In this document: in pieces, positions 33,085 through 41,995 of the stretch
Layout: each line of letters starts with the position of its first letter
How positions within the stretch are numbered: position 1 is the stretch's first letter
Assembly: GCA_039918615.1 (NCBI GenBank)
Contig: JBDSHG010000227.1
Coordinates: 1-52,829, forward strand
DNA: 52,829 bases
From: FEN-1250 sp039918615
GTDB lineage: Bacteria; Gemmatimonadota; Gemmatimonadetes; Gemmatimonadales; Gemmatimonadaceae
Direction of reading: 5' to 3'
The notes under the pieces: generated by a model
The model's input: the letters and a program-made list of their open reading frames with translations, nothing else
Databases searched by the model: none
What the model was told of the DNA's origin: nothing
Program-made: the position numbers and the translations under genes

Positions 33085-34365
33085 ATGTCCCCCGGCGCAC
33101 TACCAGGTTTTCGCGACTTCTATCCCACTGAGCTCGCGGAGCGATCGTACATCTTCCGGGGATGGCGGGACGTCGCGCGCCGGTACGGCTTCGTCGAGTA
33201 CGACGGGCCGCCGCTCGAGCCCCTCAATCTGTACACGAAGAAGAGCGGCGCCGAGATCGTGGACCAGCTCTACAACTTCACGGACAAGGGCGGGCGCGAG
33301 ATCGCGCTGCGGCCCGAGATGACTCCGACGCTGGCGCGCATGGTGGCCGCACGCGCAAACGCGATGCGAAAACCCGTGCGCTGGTTCTCGATTCCACAGC
33401 TCTTTCGCTATGAGCGTGCGCAGCGTGGCCGGCTCCGCGAGCATTTCCAGCTGAACATGGACATTATTGGCGAGGCGGATGTCAGCGCCGACGCTGAGCT
33501 GCTCGCTGCGGCGATCGACGTCATGCGCGTGTTTGGGCTCACGAACGAGGACGTGGTTGCACGCGTGTCGGATCGGCGTCTGCTCAACGCGCTACTTCGC
33601 GGCATAGGGATTACTGAGGCGCAGCTTCCGGCGGCCTATGCGGCACTCGACAAGCTCGATCGCGACCCGCGCGACGTGCTGCAGCAACGACTCACTGCCG
33701 CGGGGCTCAGCGATCAGACGTCGGCGCAGCTCTTCGCACTCGCGGGTGCGACGGCCGATGAGGAGGCCTTCACGCAGCTCGTACAGGCGGCCGGGGCCAC
33801 CGAAGAGTGGGACACCGTCCGCCGCTACCTCGACCATCTCGAATCGCTCGGGGTGCGCGACTGGGTACGCCTCGATCTCTCGATCGTGCGCGGGCTCGCG
33901 TACTACACCGGCATCGTCTTCGAGCTGTTCGACGCGAAGGGCGAGCTGCGGGCGATCTGTGGTGGCGGTCGTTACGACACGCTGCTCGAGGCGCTCGGCG
34001 GCGTCAGCCTCCCCGCGCTCGGCTTTGGGATGGGTGACGTCGTGCTCGGTGAGCTGCTGCGCGTGCGCGGAAAGATGCCCGCGGCGGAACCGGTGGTGGA
34101 TGTGTGGGTGGCGTACGGCGAGTCGGGCGGTGTGGAGGATGCGATGGGTGTTGCGGCAAAGCTTCGCGCGCGCGGCCGCAGCGTCGAGTACGCGCTCGGC
34201 AACCAGAAGCTCGCGCGGCAGCTCAAGGCCGCGTACGCCGCTGGCGCTCTGCACACCGTCGTGGTCGCGACGCCGGAGCTCGGCTCTGGCGAAGCGATGG
34301 TGAGGCGCATGGACGAGAAGACCGAGCGCAAAGTGCTGCTCGACGCATGGCTCGAGGAAGGATGA
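33085..34365 (+). CDS. hisS: Histidyl-tRNA synthetase
   Basis: Class II synthetase, 426 residues. Motif 1 region GFRDFYPTE, motif 2 with RPEMTPTLARM and FRYERAQRGRLREHFQLNMD, and the histidine-specific RGLAYYTGIVFELFD. C-terminal anticodon-binding domain about 330-420. ATG 33085 is used; a TTG directly before it (33082) would add one residue. Followed after 24 bases by proS. Confidence 0.95.
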   Translation: MSPGALPGFRDFYPTELAERSYIFRGWRDVARRYGFVEYDGPPLEPLNLYTKKSGAEIVDQLYNFTDKGGREIALRPEMTPTLARMVAARANAMRKPVRWFSIPQLFRYERAQRGRLREHFQLNMDIIGEADVSADAELLAAAIDVMRVFGLTNEDVVARVSDRRLLNALLRGIGITEAQLPAAYAALDKLDRDPRDVLQQRLTAAGLSDQTSAQLFALAGATADEEAFTQLVQAAGATEEWDTVRRYLDHLESLGVRDWVRLDLSIVRGLAYYTGIVFELFDAKGELRAICGGGRYDTLLEALGGVSLPALGFGMGDVVLGELLRVRGKMPAAEPVVDVWVAYGESGGVEDAMGVAAKLRARGRSVEYALGNQKLARQLKAAYAAGALHTVVVATPELGSGEAMVRRMDEKTERKVLLDAWLEEG

Positions 34366-34389
34366 GCGGGATCTCTACACACGGAAGCA

Positions 34390-35859
34390 ATGGCTGACGA
34401 CAAGAAGCTGACCACCCGCAAGGCCGACTTCAGCGCGTGGTACAATGAGGTGGTGTTACGCGCGGAGCTCGCCGACTACTCGCCGGTGCGCGGATGCATG
34501 GTCATCCGCCCCGACGGCTACGGCATCTGGGAGCGCATGCAGCGTGCGCTCGACGACATGTTCAAGGCGACGGGACACCGCAACGCGTACTTTCCCCTGC
34601 TGATTCCGCAGAGCTTCCTGAGCAGGGAAGCCGAGCACGTGGAAGGATTCGCGCCGGAGCTCGCGGTCGTCACGCATGGCGGCGGCAAGGAGCTCGAGGA
34701 GCCTCTGGTCATCCGCCCGACGTCCGAGACGATCATCTACGCGATGTTCGCGAAGTGGGTGCAGAGCTATCGTGACCTTCCGCTGCTGATCAACCAGTGG
34801 GCGAACGTCGTACGGTGGGAGATGCGCACGCGGCTCTTTCTCCGCACGCTCGAGTTCCTCTGGCAGGAGGGGCACACGGCGCACGCGACGCACGATGAGG
34901 CCGAGGAAGAGACGCGCAGGATGGTCGGCATCTATCGCGACTTCATGGAAGGGTACATGGCAATGCCCGTGATCACCGGGCAGAAGACCAATTCGGAGCG
35001 CTTCGCCGGTGCGCTGCGCACGTACTCGTGCGAAGCCATGATGCAGGACAACAAGGCGCTCCAGGCCGGCACCTCGCACAACCTCGGGCAGAACTTCTCG
35101 AAAGTGTTCGAGCTCAAGTATCAGACGGAAGCCGGCGGCGAGGAGTTCGCGTGGAACACGAGCTGGGGCGTCTCGACGCGGCTGATCGGCGGGCTCGTGA
35201 TGACGCACGGCGACGACACGGGGATCCGGGTGCCGCCGCTGCTCGCACCAACGGAGATCGTCATCGTTCCGATCTGGCGCACCGACGAGGACAAGGCGCG
35301 CGTGCTCGAAGCGGCGCGCAAGCTTCAGACATCGCTCACCGAATGGGAGCGCCGTGAACCGAACCGGCTTCGTGTGCACCTCGACGCGCGCGACAACATG
35401 AAGCCCGGCGCCAAGTACTACGAGTGGGAGCTGCGCGGCGTGCCGCTGCGGCTCGAGCTCGGGCCCCGTGACGTGGATGCGAATCAGTGCGTGCTCGTGC
35501 GGCGCGACACCGGCACGAAGGAAACGGTCTCGCTCGAAACGGTCGGCGAGGATGCCGAGGTACTGCTCGAGAAGATGCAGGACGAGATGCTCGTCGCGGC
35601 GCGCGACCGTCGCGAGGCGAACAGCATACGCGGCGAGATCAGCTGGGCGCGATTCGTCGAGGTGATGGAAGGCGAAGGCGCCTTCGTCTACGCGGGGTGG
35701 TGCGAGAGCGAGGAGTGCGAGCGCCAGATCAAGGAAGAGACGAAGGCGACGATTCGCGTGCTCCCCGACGAGGAGTTCCGCTCGTCGGAGCCGGCGACCA
35801 CATGTCTCAAGTGCGGTAAACCCTCAACCGTCGAGGCGCTGTGGGCCAAAGCGTACTGA
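34390..35859 (+). CDS. proS: Prolyl-tRNA synthetase, archaeal/eukaryotic-type
   Basis: 489-residue ProRS of the short type without the editing insertion found in E. coli ProRS. Motif 2 IRPTSETIIY...WANVVRWEMRTRLFLRT-type region, FLWQEGHTAHAT, motif 3 near GGLVMTHGDDTGIRVPP, then the anticodon domain and a C-terminal zinc-binding domain (CESEEC ... CLKCG). It ends in Tyr, as usual for this type. GGAAG precedes the ATG. Its last 19 bases overlap the favoured lysA start. Confidence 0.95.
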   Translation: MADDKKLTTRKADFSAWYNEVVLRAELADYSPVRGCMVIRPDGYGIWERMQRALDDMFKATGHRNAYFPLLIPQSFLSREAEHVEGFAPELAVVTHGGGKELEEPLVIRPTSETIIYAMFAKWVQSYRDLPLLINQWANVVRWEMRTRLFLRTLEFLWQEGHTAHATHDEAEEETRRMVGIYRDFMEGYMAMPVITGQKTNSERFAGALRTYSCEAMMQDNKALQAGTSHNLGQNFSKVFELKYQTEAGGEEFAWNTSWGVSTRLIGGLVMTHGDDTGIRVPPLLAPTEIVIVPIWRTDEDKARVLEAARKLQTSLTEWERREPNRLRVHLDARDNMKPGAKYYEWELRGVPLRLELGPRDVDANQCVLVRRDTGTKETVSLETVGEDAEVLLEKMQDEMLVAARDRREANSIRGEISWARFVEVMEGEGAFVYAGWCESEECERQIKEETKATIRVLPDEEFRSSEPATTCLKCGKPSTVEALWAKAY

Positions 35860-37130
35860 CGCCGTCGGGATTCTCACGAATGGCGACCGGGGAGCTGGTG
35901 TGCGAAGGCGCGTCGCTCGAAGCGATCGCCGAGGCGGTAGGAACGCCGACGTACGTCTACAGTACGCGCGCGATTCGCGATCAGTACGACGCGCTCGACC
36001 GTGCACTATCGCCCGTGCCACACCGGCAGCATTACAGCATGAAGGCGAACTCCAACCTGGCCGTGCTCCGACTGCTGCAGGAGCGCGGTGCCGGCGTCGA
36101 CATCGTCTCCGGAGGCGAGCTCTATCGCGCGCAACACGCTGGCTTCAGCTCGGACGCACTCGTGTTCAGCGGAGTGGGGAAGTCGCCGCAGGAGCTGCGC
36201 GAGGCGCTCGCGGCAGGGATCCTGATGTTCAACGTCGAGTCCTCCTTCGAGCTCGAGCAGCTGAACGCGATCGCTGGGGAGGTGGGGTTGCGCGCGCCGG
36301 TAGCGCTTCGGGTGAATCCCGAGGTGAAGGTCGACACGCCGCATCACTACACTCGCACGGGCGAGCGTGGAAACAAGTTCGGCATTCCGTTCGATGAGGC
36401 GCTCGATGCCGCGCGGCTCGCGCTCGCGATGCCGAACATCGCGCTGCGCGGGCTCGACATGCACATCGGCTCGCAGGTCTTCCAACTCGAGCCGTATCGC
36501 GACGGGCTCGTGCGCCTGCTCGAGCTCTACGAGCAGATGAAGGCGATGGGCGCGACCGAGATTCGCTACCTCGACATCGGAGGTGGCTTTGCGGTCACCT
36601 ACGACGACGAGCAGCCGATGGATCTCGATGCGCTCGCGGCCGCGCTCCTGCCGAAGATTCAGAACTCCGGCCTGTCGCTCATCGTCGAGCCCGGTCGCTT
36701 CATCGTCGGCAACGCGGGGGTCCTGCTCGTGCGCGTCCTGCATCGCAAGAAGGCCGGAACGAAGGAGTACATCATCACGGACGCGGGGATGAACGATCTC
36801 GTGCGTCCATCGCACTACGATGCGTACCACGCCATCGAGGCCGTCCATGCGCGGGATACGAGATCCATCGTCGATGTCGTCGGCCCGGTATGCGAGAGCG
36901 GAGACTTCTTCGCGCTCGATCGCGAGGTCGAAGATGTCGAAGCTGGTGACCTCGTCGTCGTGCGCACCGCCGGCGCGTACGGCTACGTGATGTCGTTCAA
37001 TTACAACTCGCGCCCGCGTGTGGCCGAGGTGCTGGTGGATGGCGACAAATTCGCCGTCGTAACTCGGCGTGAGAATTACGAGGATCTCGTTCGCCTCGAG
37101 CCGCAACATCTCGACTGGAGAACAGACTGA
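35841..37130 (+). CDS. lysA: Diaminopimelate decarboxylase
   Basis: PLP enzyme converting meso-DAP to lysine, 429 residues. The PLP lysine is in YSMKANSNLAVLRLL; other motifs are GVDIVSGGELYRA, GLDMHIGSQ, YLDIGGGFAVTY, VEPGRFIVGNAG and CESGDFFALDRE. GTG 35841 keeps the family's N-terminal GFSRMATGELVCEG segment but overlaps proS; ATG 35880 would drop it, so GTG is favoured. Overlaps the next gene by one base. Confidence 0.95.
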   Translation: MGQSVLTPSGFSRMATGELVCEGASLEAIAEAVGTPTYVYSTRAIRDQYDALDRALSPVPHRQHYSMKANSNLAVLRLLQERGAGVDIVSGGELYRAQHAGFSSDALVFSGVGKSPQELREALAAGILMFNVESSFELEQLNAIAGEVGLRAPVALRVNPEVKVDTPHHYTRTGERGNKFGIPFDEALDAARLALAMPNIALRGLDMHIGSQVFQLEPYRDGLVRLLELYEQMKAMGATEIRYLDIGGGFAVTYDDEQPMDLDALAAALLPKIQNSGLSLIVEPGRFIVGNAGVLLVRVLHRKKAGTKEYIITDAGMNDLVRPSHYDAYHAIEAVHARDTRSIVDVVGPVCESGDFFALDREVEDVEAGDLVVVRTAGAYGYVMSFNYNSRPRVAEVLVDGDKFAVVTRRENYEDLVRLEPQHLDWRTD

Positions 37131-37639
37131 TGCGTGTTGGAGTCCTCTCGGATTCTCACGACCGGGTGCCGGCGATCGCCGAGTTCGCAAGGCTCTTTCG
37201 CGAAGCCGGAGTCGCGATCGTGTTGCACGCCGGCGACCACTGTTCGCCATTCTCGCTCTCGCCGCTTCTCGCGGCCGACCTTCCGTTTGCCGGCGTCTTC
37301 GGACGCAACGATGGCGATCATCAGGGGTTGCTCGCCGAGGCATCGAAGGGGATGGGAACGGAGCTTTACGACTCGCCCCATTCGGTGGACGTCGCCGGAG
37401 TACGGCTGCTGCTCATCCACGACCTGAGCGACGTGGCCGAGCGATCGGTGGACGCGCACGCGGTGGTGATCCACGGATGCTCGCACATTAAGCAGTCGCA
37501 CACATCGGGATCGACGCTGCTGCTCAACCCCGGCGAGGCGTGTGGATGGCTGTTCGGCGTGCCGACGGCCGCAGTGCTCGATCTCGAGACGCTGAAGGTC
37601 GACTTTCTCACGCTCGACGAGGCCGAGTGGAAGCGATAG
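37130..37639 (+). CDS. YfcE/MJ0936-type metallophosphoesterase
   Basis: 169-residue calcineurin-like phosphodiesterase. Metal-site motifs: GVLSDSHD, LHAGDH, GRND (in place of the usual GNCD), LLIHD and VIHGCSHIKQ (where most members have HGHTH). The ligand set looks complete apart from these small variations. Cytoplasmic, physiological substrate unknown. ATG overlaps the lysA stop; guaA starts 8 bases on. Confidence 0.85.
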   Translation: MRVGVLSDSHDRVPAIAEFARLFREAGVAIVLHAGDHCSPFSLSPLLAADLPFAGVFGRNDGDHQGLLAEASKGMGTELYDSPHSVDVAGVRLLLIHDLSDVAERSVDAHAVVIHGCSHIKQSHTSGSTLLLNPGEACGWLFGVPTAAVLDLETLKVDFLTLDEAEWKR

Positions 37640-37647
37640 GCGCGGGG

Positions 37648-39192
37648 ATGGCGAGCAAGATTCTGATTCTCGATTTCGGATCGCAGTTCACGCAGCTGAT
37701 CGCGCGCAGAGTGCGCGAGGCCGGCGTCTACTCGGAGATCCATCCGCCTACTCGCTCGGCCGAGTGGATCAAGGAATGGAATCCGACGGGGATCATCCTG
37801 AGCGGCGGGCCGAACTCGGTATACGACGATGGCGCGCCGACCGTGCCGAAGATCGTCCTCGACTTCGCTCCGACGCTCGGCGTCTGCTACGGGATGAACC
37901 TCATCGTGCATCTCATGGGTGGAGAGATCGCACCTGCGGATCGACGCGAGTATGGCCGCGCGGAGCTGATCATCGACGACAGCGACATGTTGTTCGACGG
38001 TTTCACGAAAGGCGAGTCGACCTCCGTGTGGATGAGCCACGGCGACCAGGTGAAGAAGGTCCCCGAGGGATTCGAGGTACTCGCACACAGCGCGAACTCG
38101 CACATCGGGGCGTTCAGAGCGCGAAACCGACCCATCTTTGGTGTTCAGTTCCACCCCGAGGTGGTGCATACGCCACGGGGCGGGGAGCTGATCGAAAACT
38201 TTCTCTTCGGCGTCTGCAAGGCCGTGCCGTCGTGGACGACTGGCGCGTACATCGAAGAAGAGGTCGCGAAGATCCGGGAGATGGTGGGTGACGCGAAGGT
38301 GATCTGCGGCCTCTCCGGCGGCGTCGATTCGTCGGTAGCCGCGGCGCTCGTGCATCGCGCGATCGGCTCGCAGCTCACATGTATCTTCGTCGATCATGGC
38401 TTGTTGCGACTGCACGAGCGCGAGCAGGTGGAGAAGACTTTTCGTGCGCATCTCGGCATCGAGCTGATCACGATCGATGCATCGGAACGTTTTCTGAACG
38501 CGCTGGAGGGCATCGAGGATCCCGAGGAGAAGCGGCGCCGCATCGGCCACACGTTCATTGATGTGTTCGAGGATGCGGCGGCCGAGGCGGGGCACGACGC
38601 GAAGTTCCTGGTGCAGGGAACGCTCTATCCCGATGTGATCGAGTCGGCGGCGCCGCACGGCGGACCGTCGGTGACGATCAAGACGCACCACAACGTGGGC
38701 GGGCTCAAGCCCGACATGAAGTTCGCGCTGATCGAGCCGCTGCGTGAGCTGTTCAAGGACGAGGTGCGCAAGGTCGGACGCGAGCTCGGGCTCCCCGAGC
38801 TCATCGTGGGGCGGCATCCATTCCCGGGTCCGGGGCTCGCGATCCGCATTCTCAGCGACATCACGCGCGAGAAGATCGATGTGCTGCAGCGCGCCGACGC
38901 GATCTATCTCGAGGGGATTCGCGAGGCGGGGCTGTACGACGACATCTGGCAGGCGTTTGCGGTGCTGCTGCCGGTACGCAGCGTGGGCGTCATGGGCGAC
39001 TATCGCACGTACGAGAACGTCGTCGCCCTGCGTGCGGTCACGAGCCTCGACGGCATGACCGCCGACTGGTTTCCATTCCCGCCCGACGTGCTGGGCCGCA
39101 TCTCGAACCGGATCATCAACGAGGTGCGCGGGGTGAATCGCGTGGTGTACGACGTGAGCTCGAAGCCGCCGGCGACGATCGAGTGGGAGTGA
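37648..39192 (+). CDS. guaA: GMP synthase (glutamine-hydrolysing)
   Basis: Converts XMP to GMP, 514 residues. Class I glutaminase domain with nucleophile C80 (GVCYGMN; the usual Gln after Met is Asn here) and the VQFHPEV His-Glu pair, then the ATP pyrophosphatase loop SGGVDSS (223-229) and a C-terminal dimerisation domain ending KPPATIEWE. ATG 37648 preceded by CGGGG. Convergent with the next gene, only one base between stops. Confidence 0.97.
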   Translation: MASKILILDFGSQFTQLIARRVREAGVYSEIHPPTRSAEWIKEWNPTGIILSGGPNSVYDDGAPTVPKIVLDFAPTLGVCYGMNLIVHLMGGEIAPADRREYGRAELIIDDSDMLFDGFTKGESTSVWMSHGDQVKKVPEGFEVLAHSANSHIGAFRARNRPIFGVQFHPEVVHTPRGGELIENFLFGVCKAVPSWTTGAYIEEEVAKIREMVGDAKVICGLSGGVDSSVAAALVHRAIGSQLTCIFVDHGLLRLHEREQVEKTFRAHLGIELITIDASERFLNALEGIEDPEEKRRRIGHTFIDVFEDAAAEAGHDAKFLVQGTLYPDVIESAAPHGGPSVTIKTHHNVGGLKPDMKFALIEPLRELFKDEVRKVGRELGLPELIVGRHPFPGPGLAIRILSDITREKIDVLQRADAIYLEGIREAGLYDDIWQAFAVLLPVRSVGVMGDYRTYENVVALRAVTSLDGMTADWFPFPPDVLGRISNRIINEVRGVNRVVYDVSSKPPATIEWE

Positions 39193-39193
39193 G

Positions 39194-39859
39194 TTACTTC
39201 TTTCCCGGCCGCTCTCCTCTCGCTCCACCCCTGGGCCGGCGCACCGCCCTCACCATCCCCGTCTTCCCCCCGCCAACGAAGAACTGATCGCCACCGTCGG
39301 ACTCGAGCCCCGAAACTCCCACTCCCGTCGGCATCTCGAGCAGCTCCAGTACCTCGCCAGTTTTTGGGTCGATGCGTCTCACATCGCTGTAGTCGCCTTC
39401 CCAGGTGCCGTGCCACAGCTCGCCGTCCACCCACGTCACCCCCGTCACGAAGCGGTTCGACTCGATGGTGCGAAGGATCTTCCCGGTGTCGGGATCGACC
39501 TGATGGATCTTCTTCTCGCGATGCTGCCCAACCCAGAGCGTCCCCTCGGCCCACGCGAGCCCTGAGTCCCCACCGTCGCCCGGAGCGGGAATCGTCGCGA
39601 GCACCTGGCCGCTCTTCGGGTCGATCTTCTGAATGCGCTTCTCCGCGATCTGCCAGAGGTGCTCGCCGTCGAAGGCGGAACCGGCATGCGCCGGAACGTC
39701 GATCGAGCGTACGACAGTGCCGCTCGCGGCATTCATCGCGTTCAGCTTGTCCCCGGAGGCGAACCAGGTAAGCTCGCCGTCGTGCGTGACTCCACCCACC
39801 TGCTCGACACCCGGAAAGGGGCCGTACTCACGGATGATCTCTGCAGATGAGTGTTTCAT
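39194..39859 (-). CDS. Beta-propeller protein (Vgb / glutaminyl cyclotransferase-like)
   Basis: A 221-residue protein made of repeated blades, each with a W-x-G/D-x-LW strand and an ID-P-x-(S/T)-G-x-V/I-L turn (IDPKSGQVL, VDPDTGKIL, IDPKTGEVL). This is the streptogramin-lyase/glutamine-cyclotransferase kind of propeller. No signal peptide. Catalytic activity is not evident. Starts ATG 39859 (GTG 39865 is two codons earlier), 9 bases after the regulator gene, so both are probably one transcript. The Arg/Gly-rich C-terminus is low complexity. Confidence 0.75.
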   Translation of the reverse strand: MKHSSAEIIREYGPFPGVEQVGGVTHDGELTWFASGDKLNAMNAASGTVVRSIDVPAHAGSAFDGEHLWQIAEKRIQKIDPKSGQVLATIPAPGDGGDSGLAWAEGTLWVGQHREKKIHQVDPDTGKILRTIESNRFVTGVTWVDGELWHGTWEGDYSDVRRIDPKTGEVLELLEMPTGVGVSGLESDGGDQFFVGGGKTGMVRAVRRPRGGARGERPGKK

Positions 39860-39868
39860 GCTCACATG

Positions 39869-41089
39869 CTAGTCGATCGGCAGCGGAGACGGGAGTAACA
39901 AGGTTGTCGTGAATCCCGCAGCGGGGGCGGCAGTCCAGCGACGCGCGCGTCCACGCCCGAACCACTGCGCCTTGCCGGCGTCGGCCAGTGCGTCGAGTGC
40001 ACGCTGCACCGTGCGCTGGCTCGTGCCAAGCGCGAGCGCGAGTGCGGAGCTCGACCACGACTCGCCATCGGTGATTAAGGCGAGCACAGTCGCGTGCTGC
40101 TCGTCGACGGGCTGCGCCAGCACGACAACGTCACTCGCGCCCACCTGCGCAAGAGCGAAGCCTTGCTTCGTCGCGCCCACTGCGGCGAGCGGCTTCAACA
40201 CCGCGCGCAGGCGTCCGATCTCGACGCGCAGCCGCGCGCGATGCGAGTCATCGACGAACCTCGCCCCGAATGCCCGCGCGAGCAGCACATCGCGCGGTAC
40301 GTCTTCTGGCCACGCCTCCGCCAGCGCGCGCACGAGCGCGAACAGCACCGGGCGCGTCGTGAGTGACACCACGGACCGTGCGTCGCGAACCACGTACCGA
40401 CACGCGTCGACGACCAGGACGTCAGATGCATACAAGGCCTCCACATCCTCGAGGAGGAGCAGTCGTTCCGCTCCATGCGTGATGAGCCGCGCCGCAGGCG
40501 TGTGCAGCACGGCGGATGCATGCGCGACCTCGGCGGTCAGCGCCGGGATCCCTGCGTCGCGCGCGGCGCCCTCCGCCCGGGTGATCGCATCGCGCGCAGC
40601 GCGCGTCCGCAGCCGCCGCATGGCGATCCCCGAGACCACGAGCTCGTACCCCGCCCTCGACGCGGGACGCAGCACGGTGGCGTCGAGCTCCGCGAGGGTG
40701 CGCTCCGCGTCGTCGAGCCGTCCAATAAGGAGCAGTCTGCGAGCCTCGAGATAGCGCGCGTACGCGGCGTTCACGAGGTCACCGTGCGCCTCGAGCGTCG
40801 CACGCGCATCGACGAGCGCCTTCGCGGGCCACCTCAGCTCTCGCGACACGAGCGCGATCTCGGCTTCAGCGACGACGCACCGCGCGCGAGCCACCTCCTC
40901 CTTCGAGCCGAACGCGCGCGCCGCTCTCCGCACCAGCGCCTTCGCTCGCACGAGATCGCCCAGCTGCGCCATCGCGATGCCGCGCAGCGCGAGCGCCGGC
41001 GCGTCCTCGCGCAGCGCGACGCGGTTCAGTGCGCCAAGCGGGTCGCCGGCCGCGAGCGCATGCGCGGCGGCGGTGATTATCGAGTCCAA
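39869..41089 (-). CDS. TPR-like regulator with winged-helix and helix-turn-helix segments
   Basis: 406 residues. The first 240 are Ala-rich paired helices resembling TPR repeats (ALALRGIAMAQLGDLVRAKALVRRA and similar). Residues about 255-320 look like a SARP/OmpR-type winged helix (DDSHRARLRVEIGRLRAVL), and 330-385 like a second HTH (SSALALALGTSQRTVQRALDAL). Likely a cytoplasmic transcription regulator; targets unknown, but the adjoining propeller gene is co-oriented and the DUF899 gene is divergent. Start is TTG 41089, with no good Shine-Dalgarno, so the true start is uncertain. Confidence 0.65.
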   Translation of the reverse strand: MDSIITAAAHALAAGDPLGALNRVALREDAPALALRGIAMAQLGDLVRAKALVRRAARAFGSKEEVARARCVVAEAEIALVSRELRWPAKALVDARATLEAHGDLVNAAYARYLEARRLLLIGRLDDAERTLAELDATVLRPASRAGYELVVSGIAMRRLRTRAARDAITRAEGAARDAGIPALTAEVAHASAVLHTPAARLITHGAERLLLLEDVEALYASDVLVVDACRYVVRDARSVVSLTTRPVLFALVRALAEAWPEDVPRDVLLARAFGARFVDDSHRARLRVEIGRLRAVLKPLAAVGATKQGFALAQVGASDVVVLAQPVDEQHATVLALITDGESWSSSALALALGTSQRTVQRALDALADAGKAQWFGRGRARRWTAAPAAGFTTTLLLPSPLPID

Positions 41090-41217
41090 TTAAATCGCGC
41101 CACAGTTGTCACTCACACATCCTCGTCGCCCGGCCACAATCTACCTCACGACCGCTGACCAAGTTGCCACCTGGGGCAGCGGATTACCCTGACTTGTACT
41201 CGACGGAGAAATGCGCG

Positions 41218-41985
41218 ATGACCACTCACAAAACTGGCACACGAGAGGAATGGCTGGCGGCACGACTGGAGCTGCTGGAGGCGGAGAAAGAGCTCACACG
41301 ACGTGGCGACGAGATCTCACAGCGGCGCCAGGCGCTGCCGTGGGTACGGGTGGATGCCGACTACAGATTCGAGACCGAGGAAGGCAACGTCGCCCTCGCG
41401 GAGCTGTTCGAGGGGAATTCACAGCTGGTCGTCTACCACTTCATGTTCGGGCCGGAGTACACGGCGGGCTGCCCATCGTGTTCGGCGATCGCGGATGGCT
41501 TCAACGGAATCTTCGTGCATCTCCAGAGCCATGATGTGTCATTCACCGCGGTCTCGCTGGCCCCGCTCGCGCAGCTGAAGGAGTACGAGCGCCGCATGGG
41601 ATGGACCTTCCCCTGGGCCTCGTCGGTGAGCAGCGACTTCAACTTCGACTACAACGTGTCGTTTACGAAGGAGCAGCAGAGCAAGGGCACCATCGAATAC
41701 AACTACCGGCGCGGTGGCCACGCGATGGATGACACGACCGTTCTCTCGGGACCGGTGGCCGAGTTCGCGGCGATGGCCGGAACGACCGCGGCGGCGTATA
41801 CGCGACAGAGGCCCGGGATGAGCGCGTTCGCCCTCCAGGATGGCGTCGTCTACCATACCTACTCCACATATGGTCGCGGCGTGGACGCGATCTGGGGCAT
41901 GTATCCGTGGCTCGACCGCGCACCCCAGGGACGGAACGAGCATGGCGTCTGGTGGAAGCGTCACGACGAATACTCGAAGCGCTGA
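41218..41985 (+). CDS. DUF899 family thioredoxin-like protein
   Basis: 255-residue member of the DUF899 family. Typical opening WLAARLELLEAEKELTRRGDE, the LPWV strand, the YHFMFGPEYTAGCPSCSAIADGFNG segment with C85 and C88, and late HTYSTYGRGVDAIWGMYPWLDRAPQGR. Thioredoxin fold with unknown activity. ATG 41218 follows GGAG at a normal distance. Ten bases upstream of a DUF2182 gene. Confidence 0.88.
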   Translation: MTTHKTGTREEWLAARLELLEAEKELTRRGDEISQRRQALPWVRVDADYRFETEEGNVALAELFEGNSQLVVYHFMFGPEYTAGCPSCSAIADGFNGIFVHLQSHDVSFTAVSLAPLAQLKEYERRMGWTFPWASSVSSDFNFDYNVSFTKEQQSKGTIEYNYRRGGHAMDDTTVLSGPVAEFAAMAGTTAAAYTRQRPGMSAFALQDGVVYHTYSTYGRGVDAIWGMYPWLDRAPQGRNEHGVWWKRHDEYSKR

Positions 41986-41995
41986 GCGAGACGTG

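Noticed and set aside
37366..39228. 620-codon minus-strand frame over guaA
   Set aside because: Complement of guaA with shadow-like composition.
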